Assembly (NCBI GenBank): GCA_025941565.1 | Contig: JAPCYN010000017.1 | Span: 12,463-75,939, forward strand | DNA length: 63,477 bases | From: Legionella sp. 515359 | GTDB lineage: Bacteria > Pseudomonadota > Gammaproteobacteria > Legionellales > Legionellaceae | Direction: 5' to 3' | Shown: piece after piece, positions 27,944 through 39,621 of the stretch | How positions within the stretch are numbered: position 1 is the first letter of the stretch | How the letters are laid out: each line of letters starts with the position of its first letter | The notes under the pieces: generated by a model | Database searches by the model: none | Seen by the model: only the letters and a program-made list of their open reading frames with translations | Told to the model about the DNA's origin: nothing | Made by a program: the position numbers and the translations under genes

Positions 27944-29197
27944 TTAAAGAACCGCCTCGATTTGCTGTAAATGCCGCGTCACGGAGCCTTTATTTTTTTC
28001 AAAAACAGCGGCAGCATTTTGAATCATCTGTTGACGAAACGCTGGCTCAGAATGCAGCTTAATAATTCCATCAATCACTTCATTTGCCTGTTGCACCAAC
28101 AAAATACCCTGGGCAACCTGTAAATCGTTGCAAATGGCTTTAAAATTATGAACCTGGCTTCCGCTCAGCACAGGTACATTCATTGCAATAGGCTCCAGAA
28201 CATTATGCCCGCCTACAGGAACCAAACTTCCGCCTACAAAAGCATAATCACTGATCTGATATAAACCTAAAAGCTCACCTAAACTGTCTAATACCACAAT
28301 CTCATTCTCAGGGCTTAAGGTATTTAAATCAGAGCGTAATCCCGTTTTAAATCCTGATTGCACGCATAATTGATAAACTGCCTGAAATCGTTCAGGATGA
28401 CGTGGAGCGATTAATAAAATCACCTCTGGAATTGCTTGTTGTAATCGTTTTAAATGAGCTAAAATTTGCGTCTCTTCATTTTCATGAGTGCTTGCAGCAA
28501 TCACCGTTACTCGCTGTGCCCCCCAATGACTTTTTAAATCGCTAAAGCGTTTGCTGTCGATAGTATTGGTTTGCAAATCAAATTTCATATTTCCCAAGAC
28601 ATGCACTATCTCCTTTCTTGCTCCTAAAGTGATATATCGTTGTGCATCCTCTTTGCCTTGCGCCAAAATAGCAGAGAATTGATTCAGAATTGGTTTAATG
28701 AGAAACTTAATCTTTTTATATCCATTTAAAGAGTCATCAGAAATACGTGCGTTGGCGAGCAATATAGGGACTTGGGCTGCTCTGGCCTGATAAATTAAAT
28801 TTGGCCATAACTCAGTCTCCATAATCACTCCCACACGAGGCTGAATTTGCTTAAAAAAGCGTTTGAGCACGCCAGGAAGATCATAGGGCAGGTATTGATG
28901 GGTCACCTTGTTGCCAAAACGTGCCTGCACTCGTTCAGAACCGGTTGGGGTCATGGTAGTAACAAATAAAGACCACTTTTTTTCCAACATGGCATCAATC
29001 AATGGGATGGCAGCAATCACCTCCCCCAAAGATACCGCGTGAATCCAGACATCAAAAGGTTTATACTCATGTTTGCCAAGGAAAAAACGTTCTGATATTC
29101 GTTCCCTGTATGCAGGTAAGCTTCTGCCTTTCCACCATAAGCGAATGAGTAGCAAAGGAGTCAGTAAATACATCAAAAAAGAGTAAAAAAATCGCAT
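27944..29197 (-). CDS. waaA: 3-deoxy-D-manno-octulosonic acid (Kdo) transferase
   Basis: WaaA transfers Kdo from CMP-Kdo to lipid A precursor at the inner membrane. The 417-residue protein begins with a membrane anchor (FYSFLMYLLTPLLLIRLWW). It carries the N-domain motif DVWIHAVSLGEVIAAIPLI, MTPTGSERVQARFG, ETELWPNLI and ASTHENEE, and the C-domain GGHNVLEPIA and SGSQVHNFK. It is divergent from djlA. Confidence 0.96.
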   Translation of the reverse strand: MRFFYSFLMYLLTPLLLIRLWWKGRSLPAYRERISERFFLGKHEYKPFDVWIHAVSLGEVIAAIPLIDAMLEKKWSLFVTTMTPTGSERVQARFGNKVTHQYLPYDLPGVLKRFFKQIQPRVGVIMETELWPNLIYQARAAQVPILLANARISDDSLNGYKKIKFLIKPILNQFSAILAQGKEDAQRYITLGARKEIVHVLGNMKFDLQTNTIDSKRFSDLKSHWGAQRVTVIAASTHENEETQILAHLKRLQQAIPEVILLIAPRHPERFQAVYQLCVQSGFKTGLRSDLNTLSPENEIVVLDSLGELLGLYQISDYAFVGGSLVPVGGHNVLEPIAMNVPVLSGSQVHNFKAICNDLQVAQGILLVQQANEVIDGIIKLHSEPAFRQQMIQNAAAVFEKNKGSVTRHLQQIEAVL

Positions 29198-29292
29198 ATA
29201 AAACCAAACCTAAAAGGCGACAGTATATACTTAAAATGTGGTATAAAGCGATAAAAGCAATTTTAATGAACTAATTTAAGGAATCCTTTGTA

Positions 29293-30186
29293 ATGTCTCT
29301 TCGGGAATTCTTTATTGTATCGACTTGGTGGGGGAAGATTATAGGTGCCTTTTTTGGCTATTTAATCGCCGGTCCTACAGGGGCAATCTTTGGCCTTTTG
29401 GTGGGTAATTTTTTTGACCGAGGTTTATACAGTTATTTTTCCAATCCTCATTGGATCTACTACACTGAAAAACGTAAAGCAATCCAAAAGATCTTTTTTG
29501 AATCCACCTTTACCATGATGGGGCATTTGGCTAAAGCCGATGGTCGCGTGAGTGAACAGGAACTGAATATAGCCCGTTTGCTTATGGAGGAAATGCGTTT
29601 GAGTAGTGAACAAAAAACGCTGGCAAAACACTTGTTTAATGAAGGAAAAAAACCGCAGTTCAACTTAGATGCAGTGCTTGAAAACTTAAAAAAAGCATGT
29701 AAGGAAAACCGTGACTTGTTAAGATTGTTTATCGATATTCAATATCGTGCGGCTCAAGCTGATGGGCTTGATGCCAAAAAAATCCAAGTACTGAATAAGA
29801 TTTTTTCCAAGCTCGGTTTTGCACCACTTTATAAGCAATATCGCTTTTATGAGGACTTTGGTACGAGTTACTCATCAGAATCACCAAACGATACCCAGCA
29901 ACAATCGCAACAATCTCATTCATCATCTCACTCGTATTCATCCTACAGCAGATACAATTATCAACCCACGAAAACAAATATAGATTACGCTTATGCCCTT
30001 TTGGAAGTACCAGCAACTGCCAGCAAACAAGAAGTGAAAAAAGCCTATAGACGTTTGTTAAGCCGCAATCATCCCGACAAATTAATCGCCCAAGGTTTAC
30101 CCCAGGAAATGATTAAAATAGCCAATGAAAAAACCCAGAAGATTGTGAAAGCTTATGAATTAATTTGCACAAGCAAAGGATGGTAA
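29293..30186 (+). CDS. djlA: Membrane co-chaperone DjlA
   Basis: DjlA is an inner-membrane J-domain protein that stimulates DnaK ATPase. The 297-residue protein has a Gly-rich N-terminal membrane segment (IIGAFFGYLIAGPTGAIFGLLVGNFF), a central TerB-like helical domain (about 55-170, with MGHLAKADGRVSEQEL), a Ser/Gln/Tyr-rich linker, and a C-terminal J domain with the HPD motif in SRNHPDKLIAQG. Its close divergence from waaA resembles other gammaproteobacteria, where djlA adjoins envelope genes. Confidence 0.94.
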   Translation: MSLREFFIVSTWWGKIIGAFFGYLIAGPTGAIFGLLVGNFFDRGLYSYFSNPHWIYYTEKRKAIQKIFFESTFTMMGHLAKADGRVSEQELNIARLLMEEMRLSSEQKTLAKHLFNEGKKPQFNLDAVLENLKKACKENRDLLRLFIDIQYRAAQADGLDAKKIQVLNKIFSKLGFAPLYKQYRFYEDFGTSYSSESPNDTQQQSQQSHSSSHSYSSYSRYNYQPTKTNIDYAYALLEVPATASKQEVKKAYRRLLSRNHPDKLIAQGLPQEMIKIANEKTQKIVKAYELICTSKGW

Positions 30187-30257
30187 ATGACGCCCGATAC
30201 GCAACATCCTTATAGATGATGTATGCCCAATTTTTTCATCACTAAGCAATAAATTGT

Positions 30258-31046
30258 TTAATCAAATTCGGGAGGAGACTCAAGATACCCGCTCCAGTCA
30301 GATTCCTTATTTTTTGCTACTTCATTTTTGAAAAAAGCAGAGATTGGAGGCAAATAGGAATACATCATGGGGGGAGATTTAGGCCGAAGCTTAGGGAGCT
30401 TTACCATCCAACCATGGATAAATGAAAAAAGGAGTTGCCTGCTGTATTCATAATCATGGTGAGCACCCGGTATCTCTATCGCCAGATATTTATTTTTATG
30501 TTGTCCAAGTTCCTTTTTTCTTGCTGCCATTTCTTGTTTTGTCATGTCGTAATCAAACTGGCCGACAATATCAAAAACAGGCATATTTAATTCAGGTTTC
30601 TTATTTGTTGATGGCGGAATATCGTAAGCAGATAACAGAACCAAACCTTCAATTTCGGGCACAGAAGGTTTTCCCAAATAATCGAATGTTTGCTTTAATT
30701 GCTCCCCATAATGCACGACCACAATGCGCATGCTTTTTTTATTGCGCAAAGAAGTAATCACTTCAGGAAATTGTTTGATCCAGGGCACAGAAACTTTGTT
30801 GTAATTATTAAGTAATACAACCTGCCATCCATTTTGAGCTAATTCATTCGCCAGATTATCTAACAATAGCGTGGATTGAGCTTGCGCACCGCCATTGACA
30901 AGGAGTACCGCTCCATATTTTTCTTTCTCTGCAGGCCAATAAGGTAAATCAACGCTTTTTCCATCAACCTTAATCTGCAGATTCTCTGCAAAAGCAGCGG
31001 AAAATACGAAAAAAAATATCAGAACTGTCCTTGTAATGTATTTCAT
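30258..31046 (-). CDS. Secreted alpha/beta-hydrolase-like protein (possibly DUF3530)
   Basis: This 262-residue protein has a clear signal peptide (MKYITRTVLIFFFVFSAAFA). The mature part reads like an alpha/beta hydrolase fold: AVLLVNGGAQAQSTLLLDNLANELAQNGWQVV, RIVVVHYGEQ in the place of the nucleophile elbow, VFDIVGQFDYD and IPGAHHDYEYS. The usual GxSxG serine is replaced by HYGEQ, so it may not be a serine hydrolase. It resembles the DUF3530 family, but this is from memory. It lies between djlA and plaA and is periplasmic or exported. Confidence 0.7.
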   Translation of the reverse strand: MKYITRTVLIFFFVFSAAFAENLQIKVDGKSVDLPYWPAEKEKYGAVLLVNGGAQAQSTLLLDNLANELAQNGWQVVLLNNYNKVSVPWIKQFPEVITSLRNKKSMRIVVVHYGEQLKQTFDYLGKPSVPEIEGLVLLSAYDIPPSTNKKPELNMPVFDIVGQFDYDMTKQEMAARKKELGQHKNKYLAIEIPGAHHDYEYSRQLLFSFIHGWMVKLPKLRPKSPPMMYSYLPPISAFFKNEVAKNKESDWSGYLESPPEFD

Positions 31047-31181
31047 ATCATCCTAAATAAATGATTCCGGATCACTTAAAAATAAACATTTAGCCTTGAT
31101 GCGGACATCGCGGAACCCGCAAAGTTGATACTTGCGGGTACGCTACTCTGCATCCAGGCTACATTGAAAGATGGTGTTCCT

Positions 31182-32108
31182 CTAATCTGTCAGTTCGATA
31201 CCTGCCTGATCCAACATTTTCCTGGCTTTTTCTCCCAGAATTTTATGGGCCAATGCAGTTGGATGTACTAAATCAAAAAATAAATAATTGTTACACGCAT
31301 CTGGAGAAATTTTAGGTTTTACTGATGCCACCATTTTCAAGATCGACTTTTTCGTTATATCGTCAACTACAGAATTAACACAGGTACCTGTTATATTTGT
31401 AAAGCCATAATCTTGTGGATTCATCATGACTTCTTCAAAAGCTTGATGCAAGTCATAATACAACCATTCTACATCCGGGTATTCTTGTTTTAGCTCATCC
31501 ACCGATTTACTTAATAAATCATTATGTTCTTTAGCAAAATTCGTCATCTCATCAATTGAGCCAAATTCAATTGCGGCGGGGGTGCGGCCTAAATCTGGCA
31601 AATTGACCACCAAAATATGTTTTGCACCTTTGTCTACTAAACGCTGTATGCTGTGCATAATACCCGCATGCACATCGTGTAGTGTTTGTTCAACATCAGA
31701 AGGAAATGCAAGATAGTTATTTGAACCTATCCATACGACAAAAAGACTGTCTTCACTCGCTTTATCATGATGTTCTAACAAATAGTTGTTCACTTCTCGC
31801 CTCAAAGTAAACAATACATCATCAGCCCCTTCTTCTTCAGACACACCAGCGCCACCATAAGCATAATCTAACAAATGCCCTTCAGGATCTTCAGGAAAGT
31901 AAGAAGCGATTACATGTTCGATCCAGACAGGTCCATTAGAAAATCGACCTTCAAAGTAAGGAGGTGATGGAGGTAATTGATATTTCATAAATTTATATAA
32001 ATTACCGTTATCAGACAAACTATCACCAAATACAACTATATTATGAAGAGGTGTAGCCCAAACAATCCCGGAAAATAAAAAAGCCCCTATAGTTGCTAAC
32101 AGTTTCAT
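31182..32108 (-). CDS. plaA: GDSL-family lysophospholipase A, PlaA-like
   Basis: PlaA is a type II-secreted lysophospholipase of Legionella that degrades lysophosphatidylcholine. The 308-residue protein has a signal peptide (MKLLATIGAFLFSGIVWA), the GDSL block FGDSLSDNGN with nucleophile S30, GSNNYL (block III) and DLVHPT with D279 and H282. Two cysteines (TGTCVNS and DACNNY) enclose a segment that matches the disulfide loop reported in PlaA/PlaC and cleaved by the protease ProA. Length matches PlaA. The close family members PlaC and PlaD are longer, which supports this assignment. Confidence 0.82.
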   Translation of the reverse strand: MKLLATIGAFLFSGIVWATPLHNIVVFGDSLSDNGNLYKFMKYQLPPSPPYFEGRFSNGPVWIEHVIASYFPEDPEGHLLDYAYGGAGVSEEEGADDVLFTLRREVNNYLLEHHDKASEDSLFVVWIGSNNYLAFPSDVEQTLHDVHAGIMHSIQRLVDKGAKHILVVNLPDLGRTPAAIEFGSIDEMTNFAKEHNDLLSKSVDELKQEYPDVEWLYYDLHQAFEEVMMNPQDYGFTNITGTCVNSVVDDITKKSILKMVASVKPKISPDACNNYLFFDLVHPTALAHKILGEKARKMLDQAGIELTD

Positions 32109-32447
32109 GAATACCCTTAAGTTCTAATCCTAAAAAAAGCAGCAACGTCTTAATACGAATGGCTACTGCACTGAATTTCGAAGAGTTTATCTGGTTATTT
32201 TAAAAACAAAAGCCATCCGCATTATAGTATGAAAGATCCTTTATAAGCAATTTTTTTGCATAAAGCCATTTTTCATTTTTTTAATATATTTATCAATGAG
32301 TTAAATAAAATCAAACTCCATGAAAATAACCCTGTAAATCAAAAATATGCTTATTTCATGGACAAAAATGAAGTCTTGAAGGTTTTTCGATTGCCCCCCA
32401 ATCAAAAGGTATTTATATTAGTATTTTTTGCCAGGGAGGCTCAAGTT

Positions 32448-32945
32448 ATGACTTTTGAACAAAATTTTATCCTCAAATGTCTTGATTGTATGGAACAAAT
32501 CCTTTCTGATGATGGGGAATTAGAAGAAGCAGTGAGTCGTTACACTGAAAATAAAGTTCCTGGCTCACGCTACCAACTCAACACCAAAATAACTGACTCA
32601 TCGCAATGGAGTGAGCAAGACAAGCTGCGCTTTGGTGCTGCTGCTTTTGAAGCAATTGCACGCAGCTCTTTATCATTTTATTCAGAAAGCGATAAGCGAG
32701 CTCTGCAGATAAATGCTGCTAATACCGTATTTCTGGAACAATATCTGCGCATCATCTCTGAAAACACCAATCCCACTAACAGGATTGATTCAGTAAAAAG
32801 AAATATCGTACACGTTAAAACAGATCTTAAAAATAAAATAGAAAATGCTGAAAATCCCTATGCCTTTTTTACCCCGGTCACAGCAGGTTTGGTTGTGATG
32901 GCTGCGGCTGCCACAACAGTGGCGTTGTTGTCTTACAAAACCTAG
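32448..32945 (+). CDS. Small tail-anchored orphan protein
   Basis: The frame is open from a TTG at 32256, but the best start is the ATG at 32448. A strong AGGGAGG lies eight bases upstream, and the preceding codons have no such signal. This gives 165 residues beginning MTFEQNFILKCLDCMEQ. The body is helical and charged. The last 25 residues contain one membrane helix (PVTAGLVVMAAAATTVALL) followed only by SYKT, the layout of a tail-anchored protein. I do not recognise the family. A tail-anchored effector is possible but unproven. Confidence 0.6.
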   Translation: MTFEQNFILKCLDCMEQILSDDGELEEAVSRYTENKVPGSRYQLNTKITDSSQWSEQDKLRFGAAAFEAIARSSLSFYSESDKRALQINAANTVFLEQYLRIISENTNPTNRIDSVKRNIVHVKTDLKNKIENAENPYAFFTPVTAGLVVMAAAATTVALLSYKT

Positions 32946-33043
32946 AAACCCCATTATGTGGCGTACCAGAAACGCTGGGGTTATGGTTGCCTTAACTCAG
33001 GCTGCACACAAAAATTCCTAATAAGCAAGGATGCTTCTTGGTC

Positions 33044-33278
33044 AGCGAAGCGCTGTGGAATCCTGACATTTATTTAATCACTTTATAGGTTTTTTTAACT
33101 CACCCTGAGCGAAATGGTGTCATCCTCGCGTAGGCGGAGATCCATTAAACAAGCAAAGTGAGGTGCTACTTTGAGGCATGGATTCCCGCCTACGCGGGAA
33201 TGACACAAACTTTGCTCCGATGAGTTTCTTATTAACCAGATGAGCAATTAAATGTCAGGATTCCTCAGCGCGAAGCGG
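33044..33278. repeat. Nested inverted-repeat element (MITE-like), fills the gap 32946-33328
   Basis: An outer pair matches GAAGCGCTGTGGAATCCTGACA (about 33047-33068) with its complement near 33253-33277, continuing into TTTATTTAAT/ATTAAAT. An inner pair lies at 33115-33145 and 33178-33207; the right arm contains ATTCCCGCCTACGCGGGAAT. Both pairs are centred on the same point. The whole can fold into one long cruciform of about 230 bp. The inner arm has the form ATTCCC-N8-GGGAAT also known from Neisseria dRS3 repeats. No transposase frame is inside. Confidence 0.75.
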
Positions 33279-33328
33279 AGCCTGGGGGGCTTACATCATT
33301 CCCCTTGCACGCTCCGCTCCCCTGCTTA

Positions 33329-35062
33329 TTAAGCGCTACCAATCAAAGTTATATTTAACTGGCGTCCACAAACCCAGGCTTTAGTTAAATCACTCATAAC
33401 TTCTTTAGCCATACCTTTAGGTAAGCGTACCGTTGAATGATCATCATGAATTTTAAGGCCAGTAATGTGTTTACTTTGCAAACCGGCTTCATTGGCAATA
33501 GCGCCAACAATATTGCCTGGTTTTACTCCGTGAACTTTACCTACATCGATTCGGAATAAATCTTGTTCTACAAATTCATCATTAAACTTTTTACGACTGT
33601 CACGACCATCACGACTGTCACGGCCTTCCCGGAAGCTTTTCTTATCATTGGAAAACCCTTTTCGCTCATCCGATCGAGAACGCTCAAATTTACCGCCACG
33701 CTCAACACGACCTTCTTTAATCGGACGTGATGTTTTAGGTAAAGCTTGCTCTTTTTGCCAAGGTAAGTCTTTGTTTAACAACAAGGCAAGTGTCGCAGCA
33801 ACATCTACCGCTGAAACTTCATTTTCTTTAATGTATTCTTCAACAATTCGCTTGTATGAAGGTAAGTTTTCATGTTCTAAACGAGCAGTAATGTTTGCCA
33901 TAAAACGTTGTTGTCGCACCACTTGAATCATATGATCATTGGGTACCGCTACTTTAGAAATACGTTGACGAGTGTGTCGCTCAATACTGGTAATTAAACG
34001 CGATTCTTTAGGAGTTACGAATAAAACGGCTACCCCGGAACGCCCTGCTCTACCCGTTCTTCCAATACGATGGACATAGGTTTCATTATCATGCGGTAAA
34101 TCATAGTTAATCACATGAGTGACACGCTCCACATCCAGACCACGCGCAGCTACGTCTGTAGCGACCAGGATATCAATTGCTCCTTGTCTGAATTGGGCAA
34201 TAATGCGTTCGCGTAAGGCCTGGGTAATATCGCCATGAATCGCCATAGCACGCAGCCCTTGTTGTTGCAATAATTCGGCAACTTCTTCAGTGCTGCTTTT
34301 AGTGCGCACGAATACGATAACACCTTGATATTCTTCTACCGCCAGCACCCGCAATAAGGCATCAGGCTTTTGATGTCCTGAAGCAAATAAAAAGCGTTGC
34401 TCAATACTTTTCACCGTAGCAGTTTCTGCACGGATTTCGATGGAAACAGGATCATGCAAATAAGTATTCGCAATTTGCCGTATACGATGAGGCATGGTTG
34501 CTGAAAACAAGCCTATTTGTTTCTCTTCCGGCAATTTTGCCATTATGGCTTCAATATCTTCAATAAAGCCCATACGCAACATTTCATCTGCTTCATCGAG
34601 AATAAATGTACGCAAATTATCTAATTGCAAAGTGCGTCTATCGATATGATCCAAAATACGGCCAGGAGTTCCAACCACAACCTGGGCCCCTGCTTTTAAT
34701 TGTTTTAATTGGCGACCGTAATCTTGGCCACCACATAAAACAGCAACAGAAATTCCGCGTTGATTGGCACTTAATAAGTCAAACTGCTCAGCAACCTGAA
34801 TTGCTAATTCACGAGTAGGAGCCAAAATTAAAGCTTGAGTACCTTGCACATTAGGAGATAAATTTTGCAATATAGGCAAAGCAAACGCAGCAGTTTTCCC
34901 TGTTCCTGTTTGTGCCAGAGCAATCGCATCCCGACCTTCCAGCAGTAAAGGAATTGTTTGTACTTGAATTGGAGAAGGTGTAGTAAACTTCATATCCTCC
35001 AGTGCTTTGTTTAAAGCATCTGAAAAATTAAAGGATGCGAAGCTTGTGATTTCTTGAGACAT
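33329..35062 (-). CDS. deaD: DEAD-box ATP-dependent RNA helicase DeaD/CsdA
   Basis: This 577-residue helicase would unwind RNA in ribosome assembly and cold adaptation. It has the Q motif (FTTPSPIQVQTIPLLL), AQTGTGKTAAFALP, DEADEMLRMGF, SATMP, the domain 2 motif IVATDVAARGLDVERV and HRIGRTGRAGRSG. The C-terminus has an Arg/Asp/Ser-rich linker (EGRDSRDGRDSRKK) and a DbpA-like RNA-binding domain (LFRIDVGKVHGVKPGNIVGAIANEAG). That domain separates it from RhlE and SrmB and supports DeaD. Confidence 0.94.
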   Translation of the reverse strand: MSQEITSFASFNFSDALNKALEDMKFTTPSPIQVQTIPLLLEGRDAIALAQTGTGKTAAFALPILQNLSPNVQGTQALILAPTRELAIQVAEQFDLLSANQRGISVAVLCGGQDYGRQLKQLKAGAQVVVGTPGRILDHIDRRTLQLDNLRTFILDEADEMLRMGFIEDIEAIMAKLPEEKQIGLFSATMPHRIRQIANTYLHDPVSIEIRAETATVKSIEQRFLFASGHQKPDALLRVLAVEEYQGVIVFVRTKSSTEEVAELLQQQGLRAMAIHGDITQALRERIIAQFRQGAIDILVATDVAARGLDVERVTHVINYDLPHDNETYVHRIGRTGRAGRSGVAVLFVTPKESRLITSIERHTRQRISKVAVPNDHMIQVVRQQRFMANITARLEHENLPSYKRIVEEYIKENEVSAVDVAATLALLLNKDLPWQKEQALPKTSRPIKEGRVERGGKFERSRSDERKGFSNDKKSFREGRDSRDGRDSRKKFNDEFVEQDLFRIDVGKVHGVKPGNIVGAIANEAGLQSKHITGLKIHDDHSTVRLPKGMAKEVMSDLTKAWVCGRQLNITLIGSA

Positions 35063-35301
35063 AAAAATCCTGTTCGATTAAAACATAACCTACGAAAGGC
35101 TAAGTGATATAAAAATTGAACAGTATAATAACAAAATAAACAAAATAATGCACTATATTTATGAAATTATCAGGCAAAGACTGCCTATCAATCGATATCC
35201 GTGTAGCCTGGATGAAGCCCAGCGTAGCCGGACTCCTGCGATATCATACCAGGTTTTCTTCCTGGATTACGCCTCATTTCACCCTGAATACACGAATTAA
35301 C

Positions 35302-37395
<2,094 letters not shown>

Positions 37396-37443
37396 TTAAG
37401 AAACTTGAGTCGGGTGCAGCGAAGCGGAATCCCAGACTATTGC

Positions 37444-38352
37444 TCAATTAGTGAGTTGCTCTTCTTGAGCAAAAGAAGGTCGTATTTGAAAGCGATTGGC
37501 AATAAAAGCACCGAGTAACGTGATGCTGCATCCAACAAGGGAAAGCAATGAGGGCTGTTCATCCAACACCAGAAATCCCATTAATGTCGATACAATCGGA
37601 AGAGCATACAGAGCGATGGATGCATTGGAAGCAGATAAATATTTCAATACATAGCCCCATGCTAAATAAGCCAGTGCTGCGGGAAAAACTCCCATATACA
37701 CAATGGCTGTAGTGGTTTGAAAATCAGCAACTCTAATTTGCTGGATCATGTCAGGCAGAAACATGGATAACAATAAAGTTCCCCCCCACATCACCCAGGC
37801 GATAATCGCAACAGGATGGTAAACACTCACAAATTGTTTTTGAATAATCGTTAAAATCGCACCCATCAACGCAGAAATCAAAATCGCCAGAATTCCCTGC
37901 TGCATCCCAGGTTCTGAATGCTCACCGATTGTCAGTATCGCAAGACCCAATATACTGATGATGATCCCGAGCCAAACACCACGTGCCAGTTTTTCCCGTA
38001 AAAAAATTAACGATAAAATAACAGTCAATACAGGCATTAACCCCATAACAAAACTGGCTATGCCGGCAGAGACACTCAACTCACCGTAATTCAAACAAAT
38101 GTTATAAATGCCAATACCCGCCATTCCGGCAAGAAGCAATTGCAGACGATCTTTCCAGGCCACACGTTTTTTAATACCCAGACTGTAGTAGATAATCAGC
38201 ATGCACAGTGATGCGACGATGAAGCGTAAAAGGGCAAGTGCTCCAGGGGAATAACTCGCTAATCCAAAGCGTATTCCAACGAATGCGGAAGCCCATAAAA
38301 CAATGGCGACAATAATAATACAGCTTACTTTGAACGACTGCACATTTTCCAC
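37444..38352 (-). CDS. EamA/DMT-family transporter
   Basis: This 302-residue inner-membrane protein has ten predicted hydrophobic helices arranged as two EamA repeats of five, the drug/metabolite transporter fold. Clear signatures are VLWASAFVGIRFGLASYSPGALALLRF in the first helices and ALAYLAWGYVLKYLSASNASIALYALPIVS in the second repeat. The substrate cannot be told from sequence. The start is probably the GTG at 38352, with a TACAAT -10-like box about 30 bases upstream. It lies next to fadH in the same direction, but 117 bases of repeat separate them. Confidence 0.88.
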   Translation of the reverse strand: MENVQSFKVSCIIIVAIVLWASAFVGIRFGLASYSPGALALLRFIVASLCMLIIYYSLGIKKRVAWKDRLQLLLAGMAGIGIYNICLNYGELSVSAGIASFVMGLMPVLTVILSLIFLREKLARGVWLGIIISILGLAILTIGEHSEPGMQQGILAILISALMGAILTIIQKQFVSVYHPVAIIAWVMWGGTLLLSMFLPDMIQQIRVADFQTTTAIVYMGVFPAALAYLAWGYVLKYLSASNASIALYALPIVSTLMGFLVLDEQPSLLSLVGCSITLLGAFIANRFQIRPSFAQEEQLTN

Positions 38353-38625
38353 CCAGAAAAAATAACAGAGCTATTGTACCAGAAATTACCCTATACAATC
38401 ACCTCATATAGCGTGCACCGCCAGCATAAAGCGAAATGGAAATCCAGGAAATTGCATCTCAATTTAAAACACCAATTATGCTGCATCGCACCTAAAAACC
38501 GCTGATTTTAAGGTTTTTTTTTGCAAAATCCAATTTTATTAGAGTCAATATGTAAAAAAGCTTGGCATTTTCTTTTTTTATAATCTACTTTTAAAGAAGG
38601 GCCTGCTCCTGCTGAGGATGAATCT

Positions 38626-39456
38626 ATGGATGACCCTTTTTCTACTCTAAAAGAAGCCGTGCAATCCGTCTTTCATTTGGTACCACCCATGCGAAACGGA
38701 AAATACACCTATCCTGAAATTCAGCGACTTAAGGAAGCCATGGAAAATTATCAGCCTAATGAAAACAAAACGTTCATTGAGCTGGTGAAATCATTAGGTG
38801 CGGCATTGCCCCACTTTGAAAAGTGGCGGATTAATTTTGAGCCTATAAAAAGTTCCACTGATTCTCTGGCTGTACAGCACAAAATGCCCGCGATTAATTG
38901 GGATAAGTACCTCGCTCATCCTAATGTTTCACCCAGGTTCCAATTTAACGACCAGGACGATGAAGAGTTTATCCCCTGGTTAAAAGCGATATCCCAAGAA
39001 ACCTTCACCCAGCAAGAAGACAGCATCAGGGCAATGTTAGTTGCCCATAGAGAACATCTTGGATTTAGCCAAAAACTAAGCAATCACTTGCAAGATAACC
39101 CGGATTTTTTATCGGAATTGATTCAAGAATCCAAGGAAAATTTCATCGAAATTGCCAGTACACGTTTAATTTTTTACTTAACAGATAAACAAATAGCCGA
39201 TGCAATAATCAAATACTTGCCCGATTTAGTGCAAGAGCATCAAAATCTTTTTGTCCAAGTGGAACAACTTGTAGACAGACTGAATGGAATATTATCCAAT
39301 GGGCGCTCTATTTCCACGCTTTTACGCAATTCTAAAGCCAAAGAGGTTTTAGATGGTTCAGAGTTTTTTCAAATATACCAAAGTGATGAATATCAAAATC
39401 GTCAAGAGCCCCCTTCATTCACAGAAGAAGAGCAATTTAAACCTCGAATGATGTGA
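38626..39456 (+). CDS. Orphan protein with acidic C-terminus, candidate Dot/Icm effector
   Basis: This 276-residue hydrophilic protein has no signal peptide or membrane helix. It is mainly helical (LKEAVQSVFHLV, RLKEAMENYQ, VQVEQLVDRLNGILS). The last residues, FTEEEQFKPRMM, contain a Glu cluster close to the C-terminus like the E-block often seen in Dot/Icm substrates. It has no recognisable catalytic motif. Upstream, TTGGCA and TATAAT lie only 11 bases apart, too close for a normal sigma-70 promoter. A REP unit follows before mdh. Confidence 0.7.
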   Translation: MDDPFSTLKEAVQSVFHLVPPMRNGKYTYPEIQRLKEAMENYQPNENKTFIELVKSLGAALPHFEKWRINFEPIKSSTDSLAVQHKMPAINWDKYLAHPNVSPRFQFNDQDDEEFIPWLKAISQETFTQQEDSIRAMLVAHREHLGFSQKLSNHLQDNPDFLSELIQESKENFIEIASTRLIFYLTDKQIADAIIKYLPDLVQEHQNLFVQVEQLVDRLNGILSNGRSISTLLRNSKAKEVLDGSEFFQIYQSDEYQNRQEPPSFTEEEQFKPRMM

Positions 39457-39550
39457 AACATAGCATGCAGCCTGGGTGGAGGATAGTGTAGCTACTCCGG
39501 GGAACAAGAAGGTTATTCTTATCAGGAACTTTTCACATGCATAATTAAAG

Positions 39551-39596
39551 TCCCCCTCATCCGCCTAGGGCACCTTCTCCCCCATGGGGAGAAGGG
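39551..39596. repeat. Single REP-like unit
   Basis: CCCTCATCCGCC and then CCTTCTCCCC-CAT-GGGGAGAAGG form a perfect 10-bp hairpin at 39573-39595. The sequence is closely related to half of the 115-bp unit at 1-424. It lies between the convergent 38626 gene and mdh, where it could act as a shared transcription barrier. Confidence 0.8.
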
Positions 39597-39621
39597 AAAT
39601 CTGGATTTAAAGAATTGATCT

